Positions 17,040-25,320 of a DNA stretch of 64,000 nt are shown piece after piece (the stretch's first letter is position 1; every line of letters starts with the position of its first letter). Location of the stretch: positions 1-64,000 of the forward strand of contig NZ_JACVXC010000003.1 in the NCBI RefSeq assembly GCF_014596935.1. Direction: 5' to 3'. The notes under the pieces are model-generated. The model was not told the DNA's origin, ran no database searches, and was given only the letters and a program-made list of their open reading frames with translations. Position numbers and translations under genes: made by a program. This stretch comes from Aestuariibaculum suncheonense (lineage in GTDB: Bacteria > Bacteroidota > Bacteroidia > Flavobacteriales > Flavobacteriaceae).

Positions 17040-17874
17040 AAAGGCCTTAAAATATATGGTATTGAGCACCCTGGGGTTTGCTTGTATGAATGCCACGGTA
17101 AAGTACCTTGAAGAGGTTAGTAGTTATCAAATAGTATTCTTCAGATCCTTAGGATCTTTGTTTTTTACCTTTGGGTTTCTGTTGAAAAATAAAATTCCTA
17201 TTATAGGTAAGCATAATGGTCTCCTTATTCTGCGCTCTCTGGCAGGAGCGTCATCCATGCTGTTGTTTTTTATGTCTGTTAAATACCTGTCTATAGGTTC
17301 AGCTGTATCTTTACGTTATACAGCCCCGATTTTTGCCGCTATCTTAGCTGTATTTATACTTCGCGAGAAAGTAAAGCCTTTACAATGGCTATTCTTTTTA
17401 GTGTCGTTTTTTGGGGTTATTGTTTTAAAGGGGTTCGATAAGCATATGAATAGTTACGGATTGCTTTTAGTGATTATCGCAGCCGTGTTAAGTGGTTTGG
17501 TGTATGTTATTATAAGCAAAATAGGAAAACGCGAACATCCGGCAGTGATTGTAAATTATTTTATGGTCACGGCTATGATTTTAGGTGGGGTATTGTCCAT
17601 CAATAGCTGGGTAACCCCTAAACCTGCCGAATGGCCTTTTTTATTATCCTTAGGGATTTTTGGCTATATCGGGCAGATTTACATGACTAAAGCCTTTCAG
17701 GCTGCTTCAACCAACATTGTGGCGCCTTTAAAATATATTGAAGTGGTGTTTACGGCAACTTTAGGAGTTATGTTGTTTCAGGAAGTTTATACCGTATGGA
17801 ACCTTTTGGGAATTGCTTTAATTATTGGCGGTCTGGTGTTAAATGTCTGGTATAAGTCTAAATACAATAACTAG
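17029..17874 (+). CDS. EamA/DMT-family transporter
   Basis: 281 residues with about ten membrane segments and two EamA repeats (LSTLGFACMNATVKYLEE first, PLKYIEVVFTATLGVMLFQE last). The start chosen is TTG 17029, which overlaps the upstream stop and would couple translation; ATG 17056 is the alternative and removes nine mostly basic residues. It is of the RhaT/YedA-like metabolite exporter group. Substrate unknown. The transcript probably begins at the gene at 16125. Confidence 0.83.
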   Translation: MDVKKALKYMVLSTLGFACMNATVKYLEEVSSYQIVFFRSLGSLFFTFGFLLKNKIPIIGKHNGLLILRSLAGASSMLLFFMSVKYLSIGSAVSLRYTAPIFAAILAVFILREKVKPLQWLFFLVSFFGVIVLKGFDKHMNSYGLLLVIIAAVLSGLVYVIISKIGKREHPAVIVNYFMVTAMILGGVLSINSWVTPKPAEWPFLLSLGIFGYIGQIYMTKAFQAASTNIVAPLKYIEVVFTATLGVMLFQEVYTVWNLLGIALIIGGLVLNVWYKSKYNN

Positions 17875-17896
17875 GCATGTATTGGGTGATTTATAC

Positions 17897-17927
17897 TTGT
17901 TCGATAGCTTTCAAATTGGTACTTTTG
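17897..17927 (+). promoter_or_regulatory. Promoter of the GT9 gene
   Basis: TTG at 17897-17899, a 20-bp spacer and TACTTTTG at 17920-17927 match both elements of the Bacteroidota consensus. The start codon follows 28 bp later. Confidence 0.65.
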
Positions 17928-17955
17928 TTCGCCTTTTAATAAAACCGGGTAACGC

Positions 17956-19002
17956 ATGTCTTTTAAAATCGCTGTAAATAACGTTAGAAGAAGTGTAATG
18001 CACAGCATTACTAAAAATGTAGGAAGTTCTTATAAAGAACCGGAATATGGTTCGCTAAAGCCGGAAGATATTAAGCGGGTTTTAATCATTAGACCTAATC
18101 ACAGATTAGGAAATCAAATCTTGTTAACCTCAATTGTTCAGGAGGTTATTGAAACCTTTCCTAACTGTAAAATTGACCTGTTTGTAAAGGGCGGTGTGGC
18201 ATTTCCGGTATTTGAAAATTATACAGAGGTTAATAAAATCATTCAACTACCAAGAAAGCCTTTTAATAACTTATTTAAGTACGCCAAAAGCTGGGCATCA
18301 ATTAAAAACAAGTCGTACGATTTAGTGATTAATGGTGATAAAGATTCTTCTTCAGGGCGTTTGCTTACTCAATTATCTCGTGCGAAGTTTAAAGTGTTTG
18401 GTGATGTTAACGAAGCCATTAAAAAGGCGCATCCCGATCATCGACACATTTCAAAATACACCATTTACAACCTGCGTTACTTTTTAAAAACTCTAGGGGT
18501 AGAGACTCCAGAACGCCCTTTGCCAACTCTAAATATTAAACTAAGTGATGCTGAAATAGCCCAAGGTAAAGCCATTTTAGATGGTATTATTAAAAACGAT
18601 AAGCCAACCATATGCATCTATACTAATGCTACAGGGGCTAAATGTTACTCTTACGAATGGTGGGGTGCTTTTTACGAGCGTCTATTACAAGAATTCCCGG
18701 AGTATAATATTATCGAAATGCTGCCTATTGAAAATATTTCGCGTGTAAACTTTAAAGCTCCTAATTTTTACAGCAAAGATATTCGAGAAATGGGCGGGGT
18801 ACTTCATAATACAGCTATATTTATTGCGGCCGATAACGGGGTAATGCACTTGGCTGCGGCTTCCATGACGCCAACGGTTGGGTTTTTCTCTGTGACTGAC
18901 GAGGAAAAGTACGGTCCCTATGGTAATAGTAATATAGCGATTAACACCAATCACACTCAAATAGATGACTGGATGCAAAGCATTCATAATATTTTGAAAT
19001 AA
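17956..19002 (+). CDS. Glycosyltransferase family 9 (heptosyltransferase-like)
   Basis: 348 residues with two Rossmann halves. The N-terminal half has VLIIRPNHRLGNQILLTSIVQE, the acceptor-side motif of LPS heptosyltransferases. The C-terminal half has ICIYTNATGAKCYSYEWW, FIAADNGVMHLAAA and the closing PTVGFFS, the nucleotide-sugar site of GT9 enzymes. It should add a sugar to lipopolysaccharide core at the inner face of the cytoplasmic membrane. Donor sugar not determinable. It stands alone with its own promoter, far from the polysaccharide genes at 59-63 kb. Confidence 0.87.
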   Translation: MSFKIAVNNVRRSVMHSITKNVGSSYKEPEYGSLKPEDIKRVLIIRPNHRLGNQILLTSIVQEVIETFPNCKIDLFVKGGVAFPVFENYTEVNKIIQLPRKPFNNLFKYAKSWASIKNKSYDLVINGDKDSSSGRLLTQLSRAKFKVFGDVNEAIKKAHPDHRHISKYTIYNLRYFLKTLGVETPERPLPTLNIKLSDAEIAQGKAILDGIIKNDKPTICIYTNATGAKCYSYEWWGAFYERLLQEFPEYNIIEMLPIENISRVNFKAPNFYSKDIREMGGVLHNTAIFIAADNGVMHLAAASMTPTVGFFSVTDEEKYGPYGNSNIAINTNHTQIDDWMQSIHNILK

Positions 19003-19197
19003 GTTTAGCCTTAACAAGTTATATCGCTTGATTCATGCCTCAGGCGTTATATAGGTAGTTGTTCTTAGTCTAAGCTTTTCAGATTTTCTAAAATAAGTCA
19101 CATATTTAGCTAATTTAAAATCACTATAGATTTTAAAATTGTTATTGCTTTTATTGGTCTTTTGTATACTTTTAAGCTTGAAGTATATCCTTGAACT

Positions 19198-19809
19198 ATG
19201 AATGGCAAAAAAATATCTTTCTCTCTATATTTTCTTGAAAAAATATGCCCGTTATCTAATGAGTTTAAAAGCTTTTACCAGAATTGTGTAAAACATGCCT
19301 ATTATAAAAAAGGCGCTCTTTTAAATACCAGTGGCGACATATGCGATAAGCTGTATTTTATTAAAAAAGGCATGATTAGGGGGTATCACAGTATTGAAAA
19401 CAACGAAATTACCACCTGGCTAAGTATCGATAACGAACTGGTGACTTCCATTACCGGATTTTTTAAACATGTTCCGGCTGCCGAAAATATTCAGGCGGTA
19501 GAGGATACCTATGTGGAATATATTGGCTTTGAAGATTTTCAAAAAGCTTTGGCTTTGTTTCCAGAAATGGTACAATTGTTTAACGTATTGCTGGTTGAGT
19601 ACTATATTCAAGCGGAAAACCGAACCTTAATTTCCCGTATTCCTTCAGCTAAAGGACGTTTCGATTATTTTGTGTCTAATGGAAATATTTTTCTGCTAAA
19701 CCGCGCGCCTCATAAGTTTTTAGCTAATATGTTAAGTATGAGGCCGGAAACTTTTAGCCGGTTTTTAAAGGCACATGAACTGGATTTAGCTAATGCAATA
19801 GAATCTTGA
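19198..19809 (+). CDS. Crp/Fnr-family regulator with FNR-type recognition helix
   Basis: 203 residues. Residues ~25-140 form a cyclic-nucleotide-binding-like sensor domain (YYKKGALLNTSGDICDKLYFIKKG cut at family landmarks KKGALL and LYFIKKG). Residues ~165-195 form the winged-helix HTH with recognition helix MRPETFSRFLK. The PETxSR arrangement corresponds to VETISR of E. coli FNR rather than RETVGR of CRP. The four-cysteine cluster of true FNR is absent. A -33/-7-like pair (TTG 19145-19147, TACTTTTA 19167-19174) lies upstream. A perfect FNR-type palindrome overlaps its stop codon. Confidence 0.85.
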   Translation: MNGKKISFSLYFLEKICPLSNEFKSFYQNCVKHAYYKKGALLNTSGDICDKLYFIKKGMIRGYHSIENNEITTWLSIDNELVTSITGFFKHVPAAENIQAVEDTYVEYIGFEDFQKALALFPEMVQLFNVLLVEYYIQAENRTLISRIPSAKGRFDYFVSNGNIFLLNRAPHKFLANMLSMRPETFSRFLKAHELDLANAIES

Positions 19810-19821
19810 TATATATCAAGA
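19804..19821. promoter_or_regulatory. FNR-type palindrome overlapping the regulator stop codon
   Basis: TCTTGATAT (19804-19812) and ATATCAAGA (19813-19821) form a perfect 18-bp palindrome. It contains TTGAT-ATAT-ATCAA, an exact match to the FNR consensus TTGATN4ATCAA. The stop codon TGA (19807-19809) is part of it. The next gene downstream on the plus strand is the 37-residue membrane protein at 19962. Confidence 0.6.
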
Positions 19822-19961
19822 GAATCTGATTTTAGTAAGGTTTTTCTATATTAATTACCAAAAACATAATACTATTGCAGAGTAAATTGCTAATATCTAC
19901 ACCCTTTTGTTTTTGCTATTGAACAAAAGACTTAACCTACTAACTTTTAATTTTTTGAATT

Positions 19962-20075
19962 ATGGTATCTTTAGTTATCACCTCATCAACTATACTGGTT
20001 GTTACCTTCGGATTAGGTATCGGTATAGGCTATCATTTCGGACAAAAAAGCAGAAAAAACAGCATCAGTCATTAA
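19962..20075 (+). CDS. Small single-span membrane protein (37 residues)
   Basis: A short frame from ATG 19962 to TAA 20075. The product has one hydrophobic segment (residues 4-24, rich in Val, Ile, Leu and Gly with GLGIGIG) and a basic tail (QKSRKNSIS), so it should sit in the inner membrane with its C-terminus in the cytoplasm. The composition and the clean membrane-plus-tail layout argue for a real gene. It lies 150 bp downstream of the FNR-type palindrome and converges with the DMT gene at 20103. Function unknown; small membrane peptides of this kind often modulate a larger membrane protein. Confidence 0.55.
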   Translation: MVSLVITSSTILVVTFGLGIGIGYHFGQKSRKNSISH

Positions 20076-20102
20076 TTCATGTACTAACGAATTTAAAATC
20101 GC

Positions 20103-21005
20103 TTATTTCGTATAGAGGATTAAGGCTACCCCAAGCATAATACCCAGTAACGGAACAAGCTTTTTGCGTTTGTTTTGCTCTTTAAAAAGGAATCCGCCAA
20201 TCACCACGGCGATTAAAATCTGACTGCGTTTTATGGCTGATAACAGCATGATTAACGCATCCGGGTCTTGTAGTGCTTTAAAAGAAAAATAATCGGCCAG
20301 CTGCAGCAGTATGCCCACAGCGGGTATGGTCCATCTGAATTTAAAAGCCTGGCGCTTTTCAGTATTCGGGAAAAAGGTAAAGCACAGCACTACCAGTAAG
20401 ATTAACGCGGTGTACAGGCAAAACCAGAACTGTAAGGTTTGTGGTTCTAAACTGAGATTCTGAATTAAGAACTTATCGTATAGTCCGGCAGACGAGCCTA
20501 AAAAAGTCGCACCTATGATGGCAAAAATCCATTTGTTGCTTTTAAAATGAATGCCTTCTTTTTTGCCGATTTTAGAATATAGCATTACCGAAAGGATGAT
20601 TAAAAAGAACCCAATCCATTGCGGGAAAGTAGGTTGTTCTCTATAGATTAAAATAGCGCCTATAAAAGTGAAAAATGGCCCTGCTGATCGAATAGGTGTT
20701 ACTATGGTAATGGGTAAATGCTTTAATGCCTGATACGCTAAAATCCATGATGCCGCCATGATAGCCGATTTAATAAAAATAAAGCCATGTTTAGCTAAAG
20801 GAATTTCTGCAATATACAACCCGATTCCTTTTGCCAGATCCGGTTGAATATTAGAGAGCACATAGCAGGGTAATAGCAATAAAAACCCTGCAAGTATGGT
20901 ACCAAAAAGTACCGGAAATACTTCATTGCCTTGTACGGCATGTTTTTTACATAAATTATGTAAGCCTAAAAATAAAGCTGCCAGCAGCCCAAGATACATC
21001 CACAT
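20103..21005 (-). CDS. EamA/DMT-family membrane transporter
   Basis: 300 residues with about ten membrane segments, beginning MWMYLGLLAALFLGLHNLCKK and ending in LVPLLGIMLGVALILYTK. The internal ALKHLPITIVTPIRSAGPFFTF and SAIKRSQILIAVVIGGFLFKE segments fit the two EamA repeats, each closing with a charged residue after the last helix. It is an inner-membrane metabolite transporter of unknown substrate. It follows the DUF1853 gene by 18 bp and is probably co-transcribed with it. Confidence 0.8.
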   Translation of the reverse strand: MWMYLGLLAALFLGLHNLCKKHAVQGNEVFPVLFGTILAGFLLLLPCYVLSNIQPDLAKGIGLYIAEIPLAKHGFIFIKSAIMAASWILAYQALKHLPITIVTPIRSAGPFFTFIGAILIYREQPTFPQWIGFFLIILSVMLYSKIGKKEGIHFKSNKWIFAIIGATFLGSSAGLYDKFLIQNLSLEPQTLQFWFCLYTALILLVVLCFTFFPNTEKRQAFKFRWTIPAVGILLQLADYFSFKALQDPDALIMLLSAIKRSQILIAVVIGGFLFKEQNKRKKLVPLLGIMLGVALILYTK

Positions 21006-21023
21006 GGCCGCAAAGGTAATATT

Positions 21024-21863
21024 TTAGGGGTTTTTACGCGAACCCGAATACCACCAAACCACAAAAAACTTTTGAAGCCTTCCATTAGGATATTTAATCC
21101 AGCACAGAGGAGATGTTTTATGGTTTGTTAATTCCTGAACCTTTTGGTGAAACGCGTCATAATTCAACCAATCTACATGTGTTTGAGTATTTTGTAACCA
21201 GTTGATTTTGTTTGGTATAAAAAACTTTGAATCACTTAATACTTTAAGTTCTTCAAAATGAATATAAAACCCTTTTAAACAGGTTTTATTGAGCAATTGA
21301 AAGGAGAGGTCTTCAACTTGAAATGGTTTGAAAAGCTGCGCTTTAAACCATACCCGTTGCTGAATATGCTCGGTAGACAACTGTAAATCCTTTAGGATGG
21401 GCTGTGTGTAAGTATTAAACAAAAGAGGCAGTTGTTTGTTTTTAAGCTTATCCAGCTTTTTTACCAGAGTATCACTACGGTTAGGGCCTATCCAGTGTTC
21501 CAGTTCATGTGTCCCAACACTTGCGTCGTATAAGTAAAACTTATAAACGATTTCCAGATGTATGGGCCGATTATTATGTAGGAGTAACACATCCAACTCG
21601 CCAAGCGTTAATTTATCCTGCTGAATCTGTATGTTTTCAGCCAGAAGCTCAAGTTGTGGGGTATGGCGCAGCTCATGACTCACAAAACGCTCTACACGTT
21701 TCCCTAATCGTAGTCCATCGGATACGGTTTCGGTAAAGGGTAATTGGCAATCCAGGTTTATGTCCAGTTGTTTTAAGCCGAATATATCTTGTTTAGTCCA
21801 CAAGAGCGGCGTTTGTGCATAGCCCTGATATTGCTGTTGTAAAGTTTTGATTTTATAATGCAT
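21024..21863 (-). CDS. DUF1853 family protein (PD-(D/E)XK-like core)
   Basis: 279 residues from ATG 21863. The core reads LGELDVLLLH...IHLEIVYKFYLY (residues ~85-115), followed by HWIGPNRSDTLVKKLDKL and QLPLLF. The D...ExxxK spacing suggests a nuclease-like PD-(D/E)XK fold, but a nuclease activity is not demonstrated for the family as far as I know. No signal peptide. The longer frame from 21884 starts at a TTG that lies within a TATATTTG -7 element, so the shorter start is preferred. First gene of a two-gene unit with the DMT transporter. Confidence 0.75.
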   Translation of the reverse strand: MHYKIKTLQQQYQGYAQTPLLWTKQDIFGLKQLDINLDCQLPFTETVSDGLRLGKRVERFVSHELRHTPQLELLAENIQIQQDKLTLGELDVLLLHNNRPIHLEIVYKFYLYDASVGTHELEHWIGPNRSDTLVKKLDKLKNKQLPLLFNTYTQPILKDLQLSTEHIQQRVWFKAQLFKPFQVEDLSFQLLNKTCLKGFYIHFEELKVLSDSKFFIPNKINWLQNTQTHVDWLNYDAFHQKVQELTNHKTSPLCWIKYPNGRLQKFFVVWWYSGSRKNP

Positions 21864-21881
21864 GGCATTGCTAATGTACTG

Positions 21882-21889
21882 CAAATATA
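21882..21889 (-). promoter_or_regulatory. -7 element of the DUF1853 gene
   Basis: The minus strand reads TATATTTG, a full TAnnTTTG match, ending 18 bp before ATG 21863. A TTTTG lies 24 bp upstream of it, at the edge of the accepted spacing for a -33 element. Confidence 0.5.
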
Positions 21890-21981
21890 ATGAGTAGCAA
21901 AAATTGCTACAGGCAAAACATATTAGCGAAAATTCTTTTTTTTTCGTAATTTAGGGTTTACAAATAAATGAAGAATACCTT

Positions 21982-22536
21982 ATGAAAGCGCTTACAATCG
22001 TTCTTAGCCTGATTACACTTACTGTTTTGTCCTGTGGAAGTACCCAGACAACATCGACCCCTGCCGAAATTGAGGCCTTAAAAAAGCTGGTAGACAGCAA
22101 ATCCTTTTATATTGAGTCTGAATGGGCCTATCCTCAGGTGTCAGCCGCTATGTCTCAGGTGTTAAATTCGCCTTTAATGCGAGGCACCGGAAATGGAGGC
22201 GGAAGCATAAATTTAATAGGAAACCCTAATTTCTTAAAACTGGAAGGCGATAGCATCACTTCCTATTTGCCGTATTATGGCGAACGCCGTATGGGGGCTG
22301 CTTATGGTGGCACCGATAATGGCATAGAGTTTAAAGGCCTGGTTAAAGACTATGAGGTTAAAGCTAACAAGCACAGTGGGTATACGATTAGATTTGATGC
22401 TACAAGTAATAATGAAAATTTCGATGTTAGCATCGATTTATATCCCAACATGAAAAGTTCTATGACTTTAAACGGAAACACCCGAACAACCATTATGTAC
22501 ACCGGAAACGTAAAAGCTAAAAAAGACGAAGATTAA
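21982..22536 (+). CDS. DUF4251 lipoprotein
   Basis: 184 residues. A lipoprotein signal peptide ends at LTVLSC with lipidated Cys18. The DUF4251 region covers ~30-180: KKLVDSKSFYIESEWAYPQ near the start, then GNPNFLKLEGDSITSYLPYYGER, GIEFKGLVKDYEVK and FDVSIDLYPN. Members are common in Bacteroidota, with unknown role, and are expected on the periplasmic face of the outer membrane. Monocistronic, followed by a strong terminator. Confidence 0.88.
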   Translation: MKALTIVLSLITLTVLSCGSTQTTSTPAEIEALKKLVDSKSFYIESEWAYPQVSAAMSQVLNSPLMRGTGNGGGSINLIGNPNFLKLEGDSITSYLPYYGERRMGAAYGGTDNGIEFKGLVKDYEVKANKHSGYTIRFDATSNNENFDVSIDLYPNMKSSMTLNGNTRTTIMYTGNVKAKKDED

Positions 22537-22542
22537 AATACA

Positions 22543-22569
22543 GAGACTCCTTTTGGAGTCTTTTTTTTT
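22543..22569 (+). terminator. Terminator of the DUF4251 gene
   Basis: AGACTCC, loop TTTT and GGAGTCT, followed by nine T residues, start 7 bp after the stop codon. Confidence 0.92.
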
Positions 22570-22686
22570 ACTTTGATTTCAGAGGATTTTCAACCGTTTA
22601 TCGTTTAAATACAGCATTCATATATTATTTTATTGTAAATAGGTTTAAATCTTTAGTTTTAATCTCATTAAAATTTAAGCCGTACT

Positions 22687-23316
22687 ATGAAAGCCCTTTT
22701 ATCTTCATTAAGCATTGCTTGTTTACTGGTTGTTGGCAATATGAGCCAGGCTCAGGAGTCTGCCAGTATTTTAGACGATATGCCTCCTAATTACAAAAAA
22801 AGTAGCCCTATATATTTATTATCGGATTACCAACTGAATAACACCGATACCATTCCGGATTTTGCTGACAAACCAAACAAGCTTAAAATCTCCGGGACCA
22901 TTTACGAAAGTGATGGTAAAACACCTGCTAAAGATGTGGTTCTATTTATTTTTCAACCCGATGAAGACGGTAACTACGAGATGAAACGCGACAGTAACCG
23001 CAAACGTTATGTGCACCATCGAGCCTGGATTAAAACCGATGCCGATGGGAAATATACCTTTTACACCTTCATGCCGGGTAAATATCTAGGGGAAAAGGAG
23101 CTAAAACAAATCCACAGAATTGTTAAAGTGCCTGGTAAACCGGAACAGGGGTTATCGTCGTTTTTCTTTAACGACGATCCTTTAATTCCAGAGTTAACCT
23201 TGTCCTGCAGAGCAGAAGCGGTTAAAAGTATGTTACGTTTAGAAATGAAAGACGGCATGCTGGTAGCAAATAAAGATATTACACTTAAAAGAGGTGTTGA
23301 TATTTTAGATCAGTAA
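22687..23316 (+). CDS. Secreted intradiol-dioxygenase-like protein with altered iron site
   Basis: 209 residues. Signal peptide (1-22, NMSQAQ), then an intradiol ring-cleavage dioxygenase-like sandwich: LKISGTIYESDGKTPAKDVV, HHRAWIKTDADGKYTFYT, FMPGKY and QIHRIVKVPG. In catechol 1,2-dioxygenases the iron is held by two Tyr and by both His of PAHIH. Here Tyr133 of PGKY and His143 are kept, but the first His position is Gln141, and the first Tyr is uncertain (perhaps Tyr97). Classical catechol cleavage is therefore doubtful; a structural or different role in the periplasm is possible. Confidence 0.7.
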   Translation: MKALLSSLSIACLLVVGNMSQAQESASILDDMPPNYKKSSPIYLLSDYQLNNTDTIPDFADKPNKLKISGTIYESDGKTPAKDVVLFIFQPDEDGNYEMKRDSNRKRYVHHRAWIKTDADGKYTFYTFMPGKYLGEKELKQIHRIVKVPGKPEQGLSSFFFNDDPLIPELTLSCRAEAVKSMLRLEMKDGMLVANKDITLKRGVDILDQ

Positions 23317-23340
23317 TTTTTACGTTGTTAATCGAACGAC

Positions 23341-23372
23341 AAACAGGCAACCTCAGGCGGCCTGTTTTTTTT
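23341..23372 (+). terminator. Terminator downstream of the intradiol-like gene
   Basis: AACAGGC (23342-23348) pairs with GCCTGTT (23360-23366), followed by a T run, 25 bp after the stop codon. Confidence 0.8.
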
Positions 23373-23505
23373 GATTTATACTTCTGATAACAGCTGTTAT
23401 TTTTCATAATTTCAGCAGGTTATATCATTTTAATTTACTACATTTAATAGCCGGTTTTAACCAACTACCTATTCGCTTTTCATTTTAATCGTTTGCAGTA
23501 TTGAA

Positions 23506-25320
23506 ATGGCCTATTTAATTATTTTATTAAATATGGACCTATCTATTGAACATCCTCGGTTTTATTTCAAATTGTTTTACCTGTTGGCTTTTCTGTTCAT
23601 CTATATCATGGTGATTTACAAAAGCCTGAAGCGTGGTTACCACCTGCGATCGGTATTACTTATGCTAACCACCATTTCCTTATTTACCGTTTTAGGCTCG
23701 CGATTGTTTACCATTCCGGTTGAAGACTGGCTTACGGTGATACAGTCTGAAGCTACGGTATTTAATAATCGTTCCTCCGTTGGCGGACTGTTGTTTGGCT
23801 TGCTGGGTTTGGTTATATCACAACGTGTTTTCGGGTTTAACCGTCCTATGCTTGATTTATACGCCTGGATAGGGCCAATAGCTCTGGGTATTATAAAATT
23901 GGGCTGTTTGTTTAATGGATGCTGTTACGGGGTGCCTACGCAGGCCGTTTGGGGCGTTCGGTATCCGGTAGGAACCCATGCGCATTTTAATCAGTGGTCA
24001 GCGAGTGTTGTACAGTCCGATATGGCGATGTCTTTACCAGTGCATCCAGTTCAGTTATATGAAACTCTGGCTTTGTTCCTGATAGGATACCTCGTTTATA
24101 AAACCCATAAACACTGGCATAAAAATTTTAGCGCCATTCTTTCGGCGTTGGTGCTGTTTTTCGTAATGCGTTTTGGTATCGAGTTTTTAAGAGATGCCGA
24201 AGGCTCTCAGTTTAACACGGTATATATCATGGGATTGCGAGGCTATCAGTGGAGCATGTTGTGTTACGGGGTTTTGGCAGCGATAGCTTTAGTGATTTAC
24301 GACAGATATTTGAAAATAGAACTCGTAAAAGGGCGTCAGAACTCACCATTTCTTCACGCCGATTTTTTATACATTCTGCTCATATCGCTTTGTTTGTATA
24401 CCTTCAGAAACGTGTTTTCTACCTACGAAAGTATGGTCGTATGGATTAAGTTTTTCCCGGCCATCGGGTTGTCGGCTTATTACCTGTATTCCGATAAACG
24501 CTTAAAACCTTATCGATGGCTAACCACTATGGTTTTACTCACGCCGTTTTATGTGCTGGCACAAACCATTCCAAATGAAAAACCGGTCGTTAAGCAATAC
24601 CATCGTATCGATGTTGGCGGTTCGTTTGGCGATTTCAGTAATGAAGTACGATATAATCCGCAGTCCGGAGAGTGCGGCACCACCTATGATACGGAGTATT
24701 TTAAACAAACGTATAGTATTGTAGGGGGCGGGTATTCGTTTATTACCGAAAAAGAGAAAAGCAAACTCACTTACGGAGCCAATGTTTCGGCAGGAAGCAT
24801 AAAAAGCAGCAACCTGACGTTACATGTGGATGAGTCGGATTTTGTTTTTGCAGTGAATCCTTATTTTAAAGTCGACAGCAAGTGGCTGGGTGGAGGCGTA
24901 GGGTTTCAGCTAGGGAATCTGCGCATGAATAAAGATGAAGTGATTGATGAGAGCAATATTAAAGACGCTCAAAAAACCTATGTCTTTTTGCCTGAGTTTT
25001 ATGCCCGTGTAGGCCCCAGAAAGTATGTTGATCTGGATTATAATTACGGATTTTTGTATCCCTCAGCATTTCCAACCCTGTACTCCAGAGCGAGTATAGG
25101 CACGGGTTTTGGAATAAGCGACGATTATAGCCTGCGTTATGGGTATATATCAAATTTAGACACCGGTTACATTTCGGCGGAAGCTTTAATCACAAAACAA
25201 TTTGGTATAAATATCATGTATATTTTTGAGGAGGATTATTATCTGCCCGTTGATGAAAAAACCAGTGGTAAACTGGTATTCTCATTAAATTATAGATTTG
25301 GGCATAAAACCAGAAATTAA
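23506..25320 (+). CDS. Lgt-like membrane domain fused to a C-terminal beta-rich (barrel-like) domain
   Basis: 604 residues. Residues ~15-270 resemble prolipoprotein diacylglyceryl transferase (Lgt): several membrane helices, SVGGLLFGLLG (a variant of the HGG region without His), KLGCLFNGCCYGVPT (132-145), HPVQLYE (180-186) and RFGIEFLRD. Two or three more membrane helices follow (~286-350). At ALQ-like AQ352|T the chain turns into a ~250-residue beta-rich part with alternating strands (VGGGYSF, YGANVSAGS, GGGVGFQLGN, ARVGPRKYVDLDY) that ends in LVFSLNYRFG, like an outer-membrane barrel. Helical membrane and barrel-like parts in one chain are unusual. A housekeeping Lgt role is unlikely. Start may also be ATG 23533. 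Confidence 0.75.
   Translation: MAYLIILLNMDLSIEHPRFYFKLFYLLAFLFIYIMVIYKSLKRGYHLRSVLLMLTTISLFTVLGSRLFTIPVEDWLTVIQSEATVFNNRSSVGGLLFGLLGLVISQRVFGFNRPMLDLYAWIGPIALGIIKLGCLFNGCCYGVPTQAVWGVRYPVGTHAHFNQWSASVVQSDMAMSLPVHPVQLYETLALFLIGYLVYKTHKHWHKNFSAILSALVLFFVMRFGIEFLRDAEGSQFNTVYIMGLRGYQWSMLCYGVLAAIALVIYDRYLKIELVKGRQNSPFLHADFLYILLISLCLYTFRNVFSTYESMVVWIKFFPAIGLSAYYLYSDKRLKPYRWLTTMVLLTPFYVLAQTIPNEKPVVKQYHRIDVGGSFGDFSNEVRYNPQSGECGTTYDTEYFKQTYSIVGGGYSFITEKEKSKLTYGANVSAGSIKSSNLTLHVDESDFVFAVNPYFKVDSKWLGGGVGFQLGNLRMNKDEVIDESNIKDAQKTYVFLPEFYARVGPRKYVDLDYNYGFLYPSAFPTLYSRASIGTGFGISDDYSLRYGYISNLDTGYISAEALITKQFGINIMYIFEEDYYLPVDEKTSGKLVFSLNYRFGHKTRN

Noticed and set aside
19810-19961. Clear promoter for the 37-residue membrane protein
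   Set aside because: No TAnnTTTG element with proper spacing was found; only the FNR-type palindrome is supported.
19907-20140. 77-residue frame around the small membrane protein
   Set aside because: Its composition is not protein-like and it overlaps the better-supported 37-residue frame at 19962-20075 in another phase.
23506-25320. Housekeeping lgt
   Set aside because: The HGG histidine is missing, the protein is twice the usual length and has a C-terminal beta domain.
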